Below are positions 8,851-18,468 of a stretch of 64,000 nucleotides of DNA, piece after piece (positions within the stretch are counted from its first letter, which is position 1; every line of letters starts with the position of its first letter). Origin of the DNA: Amycolatopsis benzoatilytica AK 16/65 (lineage in GTDB: Bacteria > Actinomycetota > Actinomycetes > Mycobacteriales > Pseudonocardiaceae). The notes beneath the pieces are model-generated. The model was given only the letters and a program-made list of their open reading frames with translations. It was not told the origin of the DNA and did not search any database. The DNA is taken from NCBI RefSeq assembly GCF_000383915.1, contig NZ_KB912942.1, positions 2,647,194 to 2,711,193 of the forward strand. Direction: 5' to 3'. The position numbers and the translations under genes were made by a program.

Positions 8851-10647
8851 TCAGCTCGTCGTGGGCAGGGTGAGGACCTGGCCGGAGTCGCCGGTGCTGA
8901 CCGTCACCGGGGCGAGGGCGAGCCCGCCCCGGTAGTTCAGGTCGCCGCTGGCCAGCATGACGCGGATGGCGTGGCCGGCGGCGAACTGGTGCACGATCGC
9001 GGGCAACGTGATGTGTACCGGTGCGGTCGGGTCCACGACTCGCGCGGGCGCGATCAGGTTGTGCACCAGGCTTTCCGTGCCGTCCGGCGCGACGTCGTAG
9101 ATCTTCGCGAACAGCACGAGCTGTCCGGCCGGTCCGCTCGGGCTGCTCAGGACCGCGGTGGGAGCCTGCACCCGCACGTCGAGCGTCGGCGCACCGGCCA
9201 CGTCGACCGCCGCTGGCAGCGCGGCGCCGGTCCAGGACGCGTAGGTGCCGGGAAGGTTGTAGTCCGGCGGCAGGTTCGGCGAGAACGCGTCGATGCCCGA
9301 GGAGCTGGTCGGGAATCCGGCCGGCGGGGTGACGAAGCTTTGCGAACCGGCCGCGATCCGAGCCGGATCGGTGACCAGGCCGGTGCCGGAGAGGTAGTAC
9401 TGCGTCGGGTTGCCCGCCGGGTAAGCCGGCGCGGTGCCGTAGGCCGGGGTCGCGATCCCGGTGTAGGACACCCAGTCGCGGAAGTAGGCGAAGTCCGGGG
9501 AGGTGTCGGCGGGGCCGTCGGCGAGGTACTGGCCGAACCAGCTCGCCACCCGGGCCGTCTCGTACTGCGTGCCCGGGTCCGGATTGGACAGATCGAGTTC
9601 GCCGGGCGCGGGCGTCGAGCCCGAGTGGCCCCAGGACTGCCAGACCATCTTCACCGGCGTGCCCTGTGCTTTCAGCGTCTGATAGGTCGCGGCTGCCTCG
9701 TTGAGGTTGAACAGCGTGTCGTTTTCTCCCTGCATCAGCAGCACCGGGACGTGGATCCGGTCGGCGTAGGTGCTGACCGAGGCGTGCCGCGTCAAGGCCA
9801 GCAGATCGCTCGTGGGATAGCCGAGCGTCCCGGCCGCGGCGAGCCCGGTGCAGACCTCGGTCGGGAAGTTCGGGCAGCCGATCACCCGCGACGGGTCGTA
9901 CTGGAAGCCGGTCGCGCTGTCGAGCAGCGCGCCCTCCGAGAAGAACAGCAGCGGCCAGGTCAGCTTGGTGACGCCGGATCCGTTGGAGGTCACGCCACTG
10001 CGCACGTCAGTGTTGTTCGGGGTCAGCGAGTACGAGAGGTCGTTCCAGGTGATCAACGGGACGAGCGTGTCGATCCGGGGGTCGACCGAAGCCGCCGCGA
10101 ACTGCACCTCGCCGCCGTAGGAGCCGCCGATCATGCCGACCCGCGGATCGTATTGGTCGTGGTTGCCCGCGTGGTCGACCTGGTCGTGCACGACGGAGTC
10201 GAGTCCCGCCACCGGCTGCGTGTGCGCGGCGTCGGCGTAGGCGATTCCGTTCTGGCCGCCGAGGAAGCTCACCAGCTGGCTCGCCGCCTGCCCGTCCCAG
10301 TCCGGATCGTCGAGGGTGATCTTGCACCCCGAGCCGCCGAAGCCGAGCCCGGAGTAGGACAGCACCGCGTAGTCCTGTCCGGCGAAGTACCGCGCGAGCC
10401 CGGCCTGGTCGTCCTTCGAGCCGCCGAACCCGTTGGTGGTGAGAACAGCCGGGACCCGGTGTCGCGAGTTCGCGTCGGCGGGCAGGTAGAGGTCGCCGAC
10501 GATGTCGCAGCTCTCCGCTCCGCCCGGTCCGGCCAGCACGCTGAAATGCAGTGTGGTCACCGAAAAACCCGAAACATCCGCCGCGGCTGTGCTCGGTACC
10601 GCAGAGAGCAGTATCGCCACGGCTGCCAGTGCCCAGGTTCGTCGCAT
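8851..10647 (-). CDS. Secreted S15-family (CocE/Xaa-Pro dipeptidyl-peptidase-like) hydrolase
   Basis: A ~598-residue serine hydrolase. A signal peptide (MRRTWALAAVAILLSAVPSTAAA) precedes an alpha/beta-hydrolase core with the nucleophile in GGSYGG, the acid in MQGENDTLF and the His in SWGHSG. The C-terminal ~200 residues are the jelly-roll found in X-Pro peptidases and CocE esterases. The protein would act outside the cell on peptides or esters. I chose the ATG at 10647 because the signal peptide begins there and GGAAGG lies about 10 bases upstream; a GTG directly before it is also possible. It is monocistronic, with a dispersed hairpin downstream. Confidence 0.85.
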   Translation of the reverse strand: MRRTWALAAVAILLSAVPSTAAADVSGFSVTTLHFSVLAGPGGAESCDIVGDLYLPADANSRHRVPAVLTTNGFGGSKDDQAGLARYFAGQDYAVLSYSGLGFGGSGCKITLDDPDWDGQAASQLVSFLGGQNGIAYADAAHTQPVAGLDSVVHDQVDHAGNHDQYDPRVGMIGGSYGGEVQFAAASVDPRIDTLVPLITWNDLSYSLTPNNTDVRSGVTSNGSGVTKLTWPLLFFSEGALLDSATGFQYDPSRVIGCPNFPTEVCTGLAAAGTLGYPTSDLLALTRHASVSTYADRIHVPVLLMQGENDTLFNLNEAAATYQTLKAQGTPVKMVWQSWGHSGSTPAPGELDLSNPDPGTQYETARVASWFGQYLADGPADTSPDFAYFRDWVSYTGIATPAYGTAPAYPAGNPTQYYLSGTGLVTDPARIAAGSQSFVTPPAGFPTSSSGIDAFSPNLPPDYNLPGTYASWTGAALPAAVDVAGAPTLDVRVQAPTAVLSSPSGPAGQLVLFAKIYDVAPDGTESLVHNLIAPARVVDPTAPVHITLPAIVHQFAAGHAIRVMLASGDLNYRGGLALAPVTVSTGDSGQVLTLPTTS

Positions 10648-10833
10648 CACGCCCGCCTTCCGCCGCTGTCCCCAGCACCACACCAACGGGCGGGCGGCGA
10701 ATCGGTTACGCACATTCACACCCGGAATGTTCGATAGTCACAATCGGGCGACAAACCTGGTAATTCGTTCAGGTGAATGTTTACGGTCCTTCGCACTTTT
10801 CCGATCACCATCCGCGACAGCGAGGAGATCGTC

Positions 10834-12630
10834 ATGCGTTCGCGGGCCTTGATCTTTCCCCTGACCGCCGTAGTAGTGCTGAGCTGCGCGAGCGCCGCCG
10901 CCGCGTCCACCCCGGCGGCACAGACGGTGACCCCGTCGACGACCTCCGGCGGACAGGTGGTGGCGACCTGGACCGGCACTCTGCCGGGCGGGGTGAATCC
11001 CGGCTCCGACTGCACCACCTCGGCGTCCGACAGCCTCAACGACCACCACGGCATCGATCTTCAGCTCCCGGCCGGCTTCTACCCGACCCACCAGCTCACC
11101 GCCGCGTTCACGATCACGCCGGACGCGCCGGATGCCGACGTGGTGCTGACGGTGACCCGCCCGGACGGAACCCACAGCAACTCCGACAACGGCGGTGTCG
11201 GAGCGGCTGAACAACTGGTCGTGGCCGACCCCGCTGCGGGCAACTACGACGCGACGGCCTGCGTCTTCGCCGGCGGTCCCACGACCTACACCGGCAAGCT
11301 GGTGCTCACGACGGATCCGCCCGGCGCGGTTCCCGGCGGGTTCGGCTCGCCCGGAACCGTCAGCCCCGGCTACCGCGATTACTCCTCCCCCGCCGGCCTC
11401 GGCGATTCCGCGGGCGAGCCGTCCATCGGCGTCGACTGGACCGCCGACCAGAGCGGCAACGGCGGCGCCGCGATGTTCCAGGCAGGCACGCAGACGCTGC
11501 GCCTGACCTTCGACCAGTCCGGCAATGCCTCGTGGAGCGACGTCACCGCGCCCGTCGAAGGCATCACGACCCTCGACCCCATCCTGGACACCGACGCGGC
11601 GCACGGACGCACCTTCGTCGCCCAGCTCGCCGGAACGCAGAGCCTGTTCTCCTACACCGACAATGACGGCGCCAGCTGGGTCGGCCCGACCCAAGGCGGC
11701 GCTCCGTCCGGCGTCGACCACCAAACCGTCGGACACGGGCCGTACCCGGCCGGCCTCTCCGGGCTGACGTTCCCCGACGCGGTCTACTACTGCTCGCAGT
11801 ATCTGCAGGGCGCGTTCTGCTCGCGCAGCGACACCGGAGGGCTCACCTTCAACGGACCGCGGCCGGTCTACGACAGCATCACCAGCGGATGCGGCGGATT
11901 GCACGGCCACCTGCGGGCGGCCCCGGACGGGACCGCGTACTTGCCGAACAAGAGCTGCAACGGCCACCAGGCCGTCGCGGTGTCCTCCGACGGAGGCGAC
12001 AACTGGCAGGTCCGCGAGGTCCCGCTGTCCACCTCGGGCACCAGCGATCCCTCGGTAGCCGCGGACCAGCAGAACACCACGTACTTCGGGTTCGTCGACG
12101 GGACCGGCCGCCCGGAGATCGCCACCTCCGCCGACCACGGCCAGACCTTCGGCACGCCGGTCGACGTCGGTGCGGCGCTCGGCCTCCAGAACGCGGTGTT
12201 CCCCGAGGTCATCGCCGGCAGTGGCGGCCGCGCCACCTTCGGGTTCCTCGGCACCACCACGCCCGGCGACTTCCAGAACTCCGCGTTCGGCAAATCCGCC
12301 GACGGCAGCACCTACACCGGCGGCGAGTGGCACCTGTACCTCGCCACGACCTACGACGGCGGCAGCACGTGGAAGACGGTCGACGCCACGCCGAAGGACC
12401 CGGTACAGCGAGGTTCGATCTGCCTGGAAGGCGTCGGGTGCTCGGGCAACGACCGGAACCTGCTCGACTTCAACGACATCACCGTCGACAAGTACGGACG
12501 CGTTCTGTTCGCCTACGCCGACGGCTGCACCGGTGCCTGCGTTACCTCCCGTGCGGTCGCCGACAATTCCCACACCGCCAAGGCAGCGGCCGTCCGCCAA
12601 ACCGCGGGCACGGGCTTGTTCGCCCAGTAG
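10834..12630 (+). CDS. Secreted BNR/Asp-box repeat protein (sialidase-like propeller)
   Basis: A 598-residue protein with a Sec signal (RALIFPLTAVVVLSCASAAAA). The C-terminal two thirds carry Asp-box motifs of the S-x-D-x-G-x-x-W/F type (SSDGGDNW, SADHGQTF, TYDGGSTW), typical of beta-propellers of the sialidase/BNR class. No sialidase RIP or catalytic Tyr/Glu set is evident, so glycosidase activity should not be assumed. Residues ~40-170 form a separate beta-rich domain with Cys pairs. The ATG at 10834 has AGGAG six bases upstream. It is divergent from the S15 peptidase gene with a 186-bp shared upstream region. Confidence 0.75.
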   Translation: MRSRALIFPLTAVVVLSCASAAAASTPAAQTVTPSTTSGGQVVATWTGTLPGGVNPGSDCTTSASDSLNDHHGIDLQLPAGFYPTHQLTAAFTITPDAPDADVVLTVTRPDGTHSNSDNGGVGAAEQLVVADPAAGNYDATACVFAGGPTTYTGKLVLTTDPPGAVPGGFGSPGTVSPGYRDYSSPAGLGDSAGEPSIGVDWTADQSGNGGAAMFQAGTQTLRLTFDQSGNASWSDVTAPVEGITTLDPILDTDAAHGRTFVAQLAGTQSLFSYTDNDGASWVGPTQGGAPSGVDHQTVGHGPYPAGLSGLTFPDAVYYCSQYLQGAFCSRSDTGGLTFNGPRPVYDSITSGCGGLHGHLRAAPDGTAYLPNKSCNGHQAVAVSSDGGDNWQVREVPLSTSGTSDPSVAADQQNTTYFGFVDGTGRPEIATSADHGQTFGTPVDVGAALGLQNAVFPEVIAGSGGRATFGFLGTTTPGDFQNSAFGKSADGSTYTGGEWHLYLATTYDGGSTWKTVDATPKDPVQRGSICLEGVGCSGNDRNLLDFNDITVDKYGRVLFAYADGCTGACVTSRAVADNSHTAKAAAVRQTAGTGLFAQ

Positions 12631-12740
12631 GACAACGGCCAGAACAACTAAGCCCGGACCGGTGTCGCCCGCCGCGGGAACTCGTGCCCGCGGCGGGCGG
12701 ACTGGTCGTCGCTTTCCGGCAGGGCGGCCCCGCCGCCCGG

Positions 12741-13814
12741 TCACCGGTTGAAGACATCCAGTCCGAACGCGGTCACGCCGCTGCTCGCCGCGTATCCCAG
12801 CCGGGACAGTCCGAACTGGTTCTCGATGCTGGCCAGCAGGCTGTAATGGTTGTACGGACGGTCGTTCCAGCTGCCGGGCGCGGTGTATTTCGAGAGCACC
12901 AACGCTCCGGTGCGGCCGCCGCCGAGCCCGGTGATCCCGGGCAGCGGGGCGTTCGGGCCGGGGCCTTCGCCGCAGCACGCGCTGGAGTCCGAACTTGGCC
13001 CGTCGGATTCGTCGAAAGCGATCACCAGCATCCCGTCGCGGCCGAAGGCGGGCGACGAGGTGATCTGCGGGACCCACTGGCGCAGCCAGGCGTCCGCGGA
13101 GACCAGGCCGCCGGGTTCCCCGTCCACACAGGGCGCGTCGTGCGCGTCGTGGCACAGGTTCGGCGTGATGTAGGTGAGATTCGCCGTTGTCTGCGGCGAG
13201 GACAGGTCGCCGGGCAGCGCCGAGAGGTCGACGTCGGCGGCGCACGCCGGGGTGTCGATCACCGAATGGAAGTAGACGAACGGGTTGTGCCGGGCCGCGT
13301 ACTGGTCGCCGACCTTGGCCTTCTGCGTGTCGTCGACCGCGCCGATCGCCGGGTGGCGGCACGAGGTGCCCATGTCCTCGAGGTACGCCTTCCAGGTCAG
13401 GCCCGCGGCGGCGAGCTGACCTGGCAGCGTCGGCACGGACGCCGGGTAGACGCAGCCCTGGCCGACCGCCTGGCCCGGAGCGACCGAGCCGACCTGCTGG
13501 AACTCGTCGTAGACCTGGCAGTCCGCCTGCGTTTCGGAATTCGGTCCCTGCCCGGAAATCTGCGCGACGTAATTGTCGAGGCTGTTGTGCCCGATCCCGT
13601 AGTACTGCGTCAGCAGGACGCCCTGCGCGCGCAGGGTCTGGCTGAGATAGGGCGCGGCCGACCCGGGGCCCCAGGTCTCGTCGTATCCCTTGTTCTCCAG
13701 GTTGATCACGAACACGTGCCCGATCGAGGGCAACGTCGAGGCGGCGCTCGCGGAGCCCGCGACGACGACCGAAGCCGCCGCCAGCACGGCCGCGGCCAGG
13801 TATTTGCTTCTCAT
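12741..13814 (-). CDS. Secreted acid phosphatase/phosphoesterase (SapA/PI-3-phosphatase-like)
   Basis: A 357-residue protein of the alkaline-phosphatase superfamily. A signal peptide precedes GHVFVINLENKGYDETWG, the N-terminal metal/nucleophile region of bacterial acid phosphatases related to phospholipase C, and IAFDESDG carries metal-binding acids near residue 265. The start overlaps the stop of the phospholipase C gene by four bases (ATGA), so the two form a coupled operon of secreted phosphoesterases. Together they could release phosphate from phospholipids or phosphoesters in soil; substrate specificity is not readable. Confidence 0.8.
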   Translation of the reverse strand: MRSKYLAAAVLAAASVVVAGSASAASTLPSIGHVFVINLENKGYDETWGPGSAAPYLSQTLRAQGVLLTQYYGIGHNSLDNYVAQISGQGPNSETQADCQVYDEFQQVGSVAPGQAVGQGCVYPASVPTLPGQLAAAGLTWKAYLEDMGTSCRHPAIGAVDDTQKAKVGDQYAARHNPFVYFHSVIDTPACAADVDLSALPGDLSSPQTTANLTYITPNLCHDAHDAPCVDGEPGGLVSADAWLRQWVPQITSSPAFGRDGMLVIAFDESDGPSSDSSACCGEGPGPNAPLPGITGLGGGRTGALVLSKYTAPGSWNDRPYNHYSLLASIENQFGLSRLGYAASSGVTAFGLDVFNR

Positions 13815-15064
13815 GGCAGCGTCCAGCCGTTGTCGAGTGCCAGTTCCTTCAGCGCGAGCCACTGCTCGTAGTCGACGTACTGGCTGAGCGCGCACGGCGT
13901 CCCGACCACCTGCGGCACTGGCCAGCGCGGCGCTGTCAGGTCGGGAGGGTTCGAGAAGTCGAGCACTTCGGCGAGGTTGCGGGCGCCCGCGTCGCGCACG
14001 GTCAGCGGCGCCAGATTCCATCGCCACTCCACGGCCTTGAGAACCGAGGTGTGGTCGTAGACGTTGTGCGCCACGTAACCGCGCCGCGCGCGCGGCGAGA
14101 TCACCAGGCACGGCACCCGGAAGCCGCGCAGCCCCCAGGCCGGGTTGGCGTCCGGAGCCACCGTGGGCGGCACATGGTCGAAGAAACCGCCCCACTCGTC
14201 GTAGTTGATCACGAGCAGGGTGCGTTCCCAGGCCGGTCCGCCGGTCACCGCGCGGTACACCTCGTCCAGGAAGGACTGTCCGGCCCGGATGTCGGCGTGC
14301 GGGTGGTCGTCGGCGGAGCTGCCCGAACCCTCGTCGAGGAATTTGGGATCCACAAAGGACACCGCGGGCAGGGCTCCGGTTCCGCAATCGCTCAGGAACT
14401 CGGCGTAAGGCCGGCTGATCGGCTGGTACTTCGCGCCCCACAGCGCGGTGAACGGCGTGTCGCAGAAGTAGTACCGGCCGGTCACGCCGGCCTCGGCCAG
14501 CCGGTCCCAGATCGTCGGGAGCGTGGAGACCGTATTCGAGTTGTGGATCCGGTCGGTCTGCGCGGCGTGCTGGTAGAAGCGGTTCGGGTAGGTCTCGGCC
14601 ATGATCGCCGAGAAGTAGTTGTCGCAGACCGTCCAGTACGGCGCGGCGCCGCCGTAGAAAGGCAGGTCCTGCTGTTGGTAGTAACCGATGCTGAACACGT
14701 CGTTGCTGCCCGCGCGCAGCCAGCCGTCGCACTGGCCGTTGTTGTACTCGACGCGTCCGCCCTCGAAGCTGTGGTCCGGGTCCGGATGCGCGCAGCCCTG
14801 GAAGTCCTCGAGGTGATAAGTCCGGTGCGCCGCGCCTAAGGAGTCCACATAGGACAAACCGGACTGTTTGCCGTCGGCTCCGGGAAGCCAGCCGAGGAAA
14901 TGGTCGAACGAACGGTTTTCCATCATGACCACGACGATGTGGTCGATCCCGGACGATTCAGGCGGCGGGAGCGGCGAGGACGCGGCTGCCGCCTCGGGCG
15001 CCAGCGTCGCGGCGACCGCGGTGGACACGGCGCCGGCGAGGAACTGTCGTCGCGAAGAAGTCAC
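13811..15064 (-). CDS. TAT-exported phospholipase C (phosphoesterase family)
   Basis: A ~417-residue enzyme with a twin-arginine signal (SSRRQFLAGAVSTAVA). The family hallmarks follow: HIVVVMMENRSFDHFLGW near residue 45 with the catalytic Asn/Ser pocket, an AETYPNRFY block, and INYDEWGGFFDHVPP carrying metal-ligating acids. The closest type is the phospholipase C/acid phosphatase group (PlcA-D-like) that cleaves phosphatidylcholine-type lipids. The GTG at 15064 was chosen because it directly precedes the TAT signal; no good ribosome-binding site is visible, so the true start could lie upstream. It is coupled by ATGA to the acid phosphatase gene. Confidence 0.85.
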   Translation of the reverse strand: MTSSRRQFLAGAVSTAVAATLAPEAAAASSPLPPPESSGIDHIVVVMMENRSFDHFLGWLPGADGKQSGLSYVDSLGAAHRTYHLEDFQGCAHPDPDHSFEGGRVEYNNGQCDGWLRAGSNDVFSIGYYQQQDLPFYGGAAPYWTVCDNYFSAIMAETYPNRFYQHAAQTDRIHNSNTVSTLPTIWDRLAEAGVTGRYYFCDTPFTALWGAKYQPISRPYAEFLSDCGTGALPAVSFVDPKFLDEGSGSSADDHPHADIRAGQSFLDEVYRAVTGGPAWERTLLVINYDEWGGFFDHVPPTVAPDANPAWGLRGFRVPCLVISPRARRGYVAHNVYDHTSVLKAVEWRWNLAPLTVRDAGARNLAEVLDFSNPPDLTAPRWPVPQVVGTPCALSQYVDYEQWLALKELALDNGWTLP

Positions 15065-15263
15065 CCGGAAGTTGTAGCCCAGCCCCGCGGCCAGGACTAT
15101 CCCCCGCGGCGAATGTTCAGCACCCGGCAACCTGTCGCGCCGGGCGATCGCGTCCGCGGTGCCGCCGTGATCGTCCCGAATCAGCCTGATTGCCCCCGGC
15201 CGGCCGCGGCGGCTCGGCATACCGCTCCCGTTTGCCCAGGCGGAGAACGGGTACCGCCCAAGC

Positions 15264-15872
15264 ATGACTGCCACCTCGCGAAACCACGGCTCCCAGCGAG
15301 AGCAGGCCCCGGTGCAGCGCCTGCTCGAACGCCTCGAAACCGCCGATGCGCTCGACCGGCCCGCCTCGAAGATCGCCGGCGCGGCGGAACAGTTCCGCGG
15401 CCGTCCCGGCCGGATCCTGCGCGGCCAGTGGCTGGGTCACCCGCTGCATCCGGTCGCCGTCACCGCGCCGATCGGCGCTTGGCTGACGGCTGCGGTATTC
15501 GACTGCTTCCCCGGACAGGAGCGCGCGGCGGAGCGCTCCCTCGGGCTCGGCCTCGCCGCCGCGCCCGCGGCCGCGGTGCTCGGGCTCGCCGACTTCCGCG
15601 ACCTCGACGCGCGGCAACGACGGGTGGGCCTGCTGCACCTGGCGGCCAACGCTGTCGCGACCAGCCTGTGCACTGCGTCCTACGTCGCCCGTCGCCGGGG
15701 GCGCCTCGGAGCCGGCCGGCTGCTGGCACTTGGCGGGCTGGCCGCCGCGGCTACTGGCGGCGCTCTCGGCGGCCATCTCTCCTACGCGCTCGGCGCGGGC
15801 GTGTACCGGTGGCAGAACCGGGGACCCGCGCAACGGCCGCAAGAGGTTTCGACGCACGCCAGCGGGGTATAG
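15264..15872 (+). CDS. DUF2231-type membrane protein
   Basis: A 202-residue protein with about four hydrophobic segments. The signature GHPLHPVAVTAPIGAWL near residue 58 identifies the DUF2231 family (cytoplasmic membrane; function unknown, sometimes found near Rieske or redox genes). A hydrophilic N-terminal ~45 residues precedes it. A short acidic protein gene follows 31 bases later. The gene is divergent from the phospholipase gene across a ~200-bp spacer in which I see no clear operator. Confidence 0.7.
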   Translation: MTATSRNHGSQREQAPVQRLLERLETADALDRPASKIAGAAEQFRGRPGRILRGQWLGHPLHPVAVTAPIGAWLTAAVFDCFPGQERAAERSLGLGLAAAPAAAVLGLADFRDLDARQRRVGLLHLAANAVATSLCTASYVARRRGRLGAGRLLALGGLAAAATGGALGGHLSYALGAGVYRWQNRGPAQRPQEVSTHASGV

Positions 15873-15903
15873 CCGGAATCAGGGAAAGCCGTAGGGAGGC
15901 ACC

Positions 15904-16059
15904 ATGACCCAGGCACCTGAACAACCGCAGCCGCTCCCGCTCGACACGTGGGTCGGCGACCACGACCCGGCGGACCAGAACTGGCTGGAGCACGGCGACG
16001 AGATCCGCCTCGCCGCCCAGCGGGCCGGACGGGAGCGGCAGCAGCCGGAAACCGACTGA
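15904..16059 (+). CDS. Small acidic hypothetical protein (51 aa)
   Basis: A short reading frame with a strong ribosome-binding site (GGGAGG five bases before ATG) directly downstream of the DUF2231 gene. The product is hydrophilic and rich in Gln, Pro, Asp and Glu; no domain is recognised. The tight spacing and good RBS argue that it is translated together with the DUF2231 gene. Confidence 0.55.
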   Translation: MTQAPEQPQPLPLDTWVGDHDPADQNWLEHGDEIRLAAQRAGRERQQPETD

Positions 16060-16066
16060 CCGCGGG

Positions 16067-16363
16067 TCAGTCGTACTGGACGAACATGGTCGCGCCACCG
16101 TCCGCGAAGTTGTCCAGGTCGGCGGCAGCCGCCTGCCCCTCCGGCGAGGAAAGCCCGGCAGCGAGCGCCTCGGCGGACCGGAACGACAGCTCGGCGAGCA
16201 AATAGTAGGGCGGTTCGCCGCCGTCGAGCGCCGCGCACCGCCGGGCGGAGAATCCGGCCAGCTCGGGCACCTTCTCCACGAGCGGCCGGTGGGTGCGCGC
16301 ATAGTGTTCGTCGAACGCCGCGGGGTCGCTGGGATGTCCATATGCGACCGTCAGGATGTGCAT
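16067..16363 (-). CDS. EthD-domain protein
   Basis: A 98-residue dimeric alpha-beta-barrel protein. HPSDPAAFDEHYARTHRPLVEKVP is the EthD signature, and the C-terminal half has the matching amphipathic strands. EthD proteins accompany cytochrome P450 and other degradative systems, but many are orphan and of unknown role. A GGAG seven bases before the ATG supports the start. It stands alone, convergent with the small acidic protein gene and divergent from the response regulator gene. Confidence 0.8.
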   Translation of the reverse strand: MHILTVAYGHPSDPAAFDEHYARTHRPLVEKVPELAGFSARRCAALDGGEPPYYLLAELSFRSAEALAAGLSSPEGQAAAADLDNFADGGATMFVQYD

Positions 16364-16477
16364 GCCGGATCTCCTTCGTTCGGACGGGCCTGCTCCCACC
16401 GTGGCCGCCCGGGCCGCTGCCGTCAATCCGGTCGGCCGGGCTCCGGCATCTCAGTGCCGGGCGCCTAGACTTCGGCC

Positions 16478-17158
16478 ATGGTGCTGGGCGAGCCGCGGAT
16501 CCTTGTCGTCGAGGACGCCGAAGCGATCCGGGTTTCGGTGGAAGTCGCGTTGCGGGGAGCGGGCTTCTCGGTGCGCGCGCTGCCCGACGGCGAGCGGCTC
16601 GAAGAAGAACTCGCCCGGTTCCGGCCCGACCTGGTCGTGCTCGACGTGCTGCTTCCCGGCCGCGACGGGTTCGCGCTGCTGCGGGTCGTCCGGCGGCAAT
16701 GCGCGGCCGGGGTCCTCATGCTCACCGCGAGGGACGGCGTCGAGGATCGGCTGCGCGGGCTCGGCGAAGGCGCGGACGACTATCTGGTGAAGCCGTTCGT
16801 GCTGGCCGAACTCGTCGCGCGGGTCACCGCGGTGCTGCGCCGGACCGGCCGCACGCGGCCGGCCATCGAGATCGGCGACCTCGTGGTCGACCTCGACGCC
16901 GGGCTGGCGCTGCACCGGGGCACGCGGATCGACCTGACCGTCACTGAGTGGAAGCTGCTGGCCTATCTCGCCGCCCATCGCGACCGGGTCGTCGGCAAAG
17001 CCCAGATCCTCAGCGCGGTGTGGGGCTACGACGAGTACAGCGCGAATCTCGTCGAGGTCAACGTGAGCACGCTGCGCCGGAAACTCGAAGCGCACGGGCC
17101 GCGGCTGCTGCACACCGTGCGCGGGCAGGGCTACGTCCTGGGCGGCGAGCGCCGGTGA
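16478..17158 (+). CDS. OmpR/PhoB-family response regulator
   Basis: A 226-residue regulator. The receiver domain (residues ~7-120) has the acidic pair in VVEDAE, phospho-acceptor Asp in VLDVLLPG, Thr in MLTARD and Lys in YLVKPF. The C-terminal winged helix (~130-226) ends GPRLLHTVRGQGYVLG. It is coupled to the downstream histidine kinase gene by a GTGA overlap, so it forms a two-component pair. The layout resembles actinobacterial MprA/PrrA-type systems. The regulon is unknown; nearby secreted-enzyme and membrane genes are candidate targets but this is not shown. Confidence 0.93.
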   Translation: MVLGEPRILVVEDAEAIRVSVEVALRGAGFSVRALPDGERLEEELARFRPDLVVLDVLLPGRDGFALLRVVRRQCAAGVLMLTARDGVEDRLRGLGEGADDYLVKPFVLAELVARVTAVLRRTGRTRPAIEIGDLVVDLDAGLALHRGTRIDLTVTEWKLLAYLAAHRDRVVGKAQILSAVWGYDEYSANLVEVNVSTLRRKLEAHGPRLLHTVRGQGYVLGGERR

Positions 17159-18468
17159 GCCGGATGAAGACGACCTCGCTCTACCGCCGGGTCACCGTGA
17201 CGGCGCTGATCGTGCTGATCGCGGTCCTAGCGCTTGTCGGGTTCGTCGTGTTCGCGGTCTTCCGCTCCCAGGCCGAGCAGGACGTGAACCGCGTGCTGGC
17301 CGGGCGCGTCCAGCTCGCGCAGCAGCTCGCCCGCCAGAACGTGCCCCCGCGCAGTCTGCTGCGCCGGGTCGAAACGACCGGCGTGCACGGACGGCTCACG
17401 TTGCCGGACGGCACGGTCGTCGGGGAACCGGCGCCGCCGCCGGGATCCCGGTTGAAACAGGTCAAGGCGACGCTGACCGGTCCGGCCCGGATCAACGGCG
17501 CGAAACTGACCCTGATCGCGGACGATTCGATCGTGGCGGGTGCCGAGCAGCGGCTGGAGAAGCTGCTGCTGATCACCGGGCTTTCCGCCATTGTCGCCAC
17601 CGCTCTGCTGCTGCTCGTCGGCGTCCGGCTGGCACTGGCGCCGCTGGACGCGATGACCCGGCTCGCCCGCTCGATCGTGTCCGGCGGGCGCGGCGGACGG
17701 CTGACTCCTACTCGGGCCAGCACCGAACTGGGCCGGGCCGCGGAGGCATTCGACTCCGCGCTCGATGCGCTGGAGGGGGCCGAACAGACAGCCCGGGACT
17801 CGGAAGAACGGACTCGCCGGTTCGTCGCCGACGCCGCGCACGAACTGCGGACGCCGATCGCCGGCGTGCAGGCGGCGGCCGAGGCGTTGGTCCAAGCTCC
17901 GGGCGATCCGGAGCACACCGCGCAGCTCCAGCTGCTGCTCGCCGGCGAAGCGCGGCGGGCGGGCAAGCTCGTCAGCGACCTGCTCGACCTCGCCCGGCTC
18001 GACGCGGGTGCCGATCTCGTCCGCGAACCGGTCTCGCTGGCCGCGCTGGCCCGGGCACAAGCCGAGCGGATAGCCCTGCTGGCACCGGAAACCCGGGTCG
18101 AAGTGACCGGATTGGACACCATCGTGCTCGGCGACGCGGACCGGCTCACCCAGATCCTGTCCAACGTGGTCGACAACGCGGTACGGGCGATGCACGGCCA
18201 GGGCACCCTCGCCGTGGCCGTCACCGCGGACGGGTGCACCGTGTCCGACACCGGGCCGGGCGTCCCGGAAGCGCAGCGGGAGCGGATCTTCGACCGGCTC
18301 GTCCGGCTCGACGACGCCCGTGGCCGCGACACCGGCGGCTCCGGCCTCGGCCTGCCGATCGCTCGCGGCTTCGCGCGAGCGCACGGCGGCGACCTCACCT
18401 GCCGGGAAGCACCCGGTGGTGGCGCGCAGTTCGTCCTGTCCGGGCTGCAGACGGTCTCAGGCGAGTAG
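17155..18468 (+). CDS. Sensor histidine kinase
   Basis: A 437-residue inner-membrane kinase. There are two transmembrane segments (about residues 13-35 and 139-160) around a ~100-residue extracytoplasmic sensor, then a HAMP domain, the H box with phospho-His in DAAHELRTPIAG, an N box ILSNVVDNAVRAM, and G boxes DTGPGVPE and GGSGLGLPI. It phosphorylates the adjacent OmpR-type regulator. The GTG start overlaps the regulator stop (GTGA); an ATG three codons later is an alternative. The 3' end overlaps the convergent DUF1501 gene by 12 bases. Confidence 0.93.
   Translation: MSRMKTTSLYRRVTVTALIVLIAVLALVGFVVFAVFRSQAEQDVNRVLAGRVQLAQQLARQNVPPRSLLRRVETTGVHGRLTLPDGTVVGEPAPPPGSRLKQVKATLTGPARINGAKLTLIADDSIVAGAEQRLEKLLLITGLSAIVATALLLLVGVRLALAPLDAMTRLARSIVSGGRGGRLTPTRASTELGRAAEAFDSALDALEGAEQTARDSEERTRRFVADAAHELRTPIAGVQAAAEALVQAPGDPEHTAQLQLLLAGEARRAGKLVSDLLDLARLDAGADLVREPVSLAALARAQAERIALLAPETRVEVTGLDTIVLGDADRLTQILSNVVDNAVRAMHGQGTLAVAVTADGCTVSDTGPGVPEAQRERIFDRLVRLDDARGRDTGGSGLGLPIARGFARAHGGDLTCREAPGGGAQFVLSGLQTVSGE

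Noticed and set aside
10834..12630. Calling the BNR protein a sialidase
   Set aside because: Asp-boxes alone do not define activity; the arginine triad and catalytic residues could not be identified.
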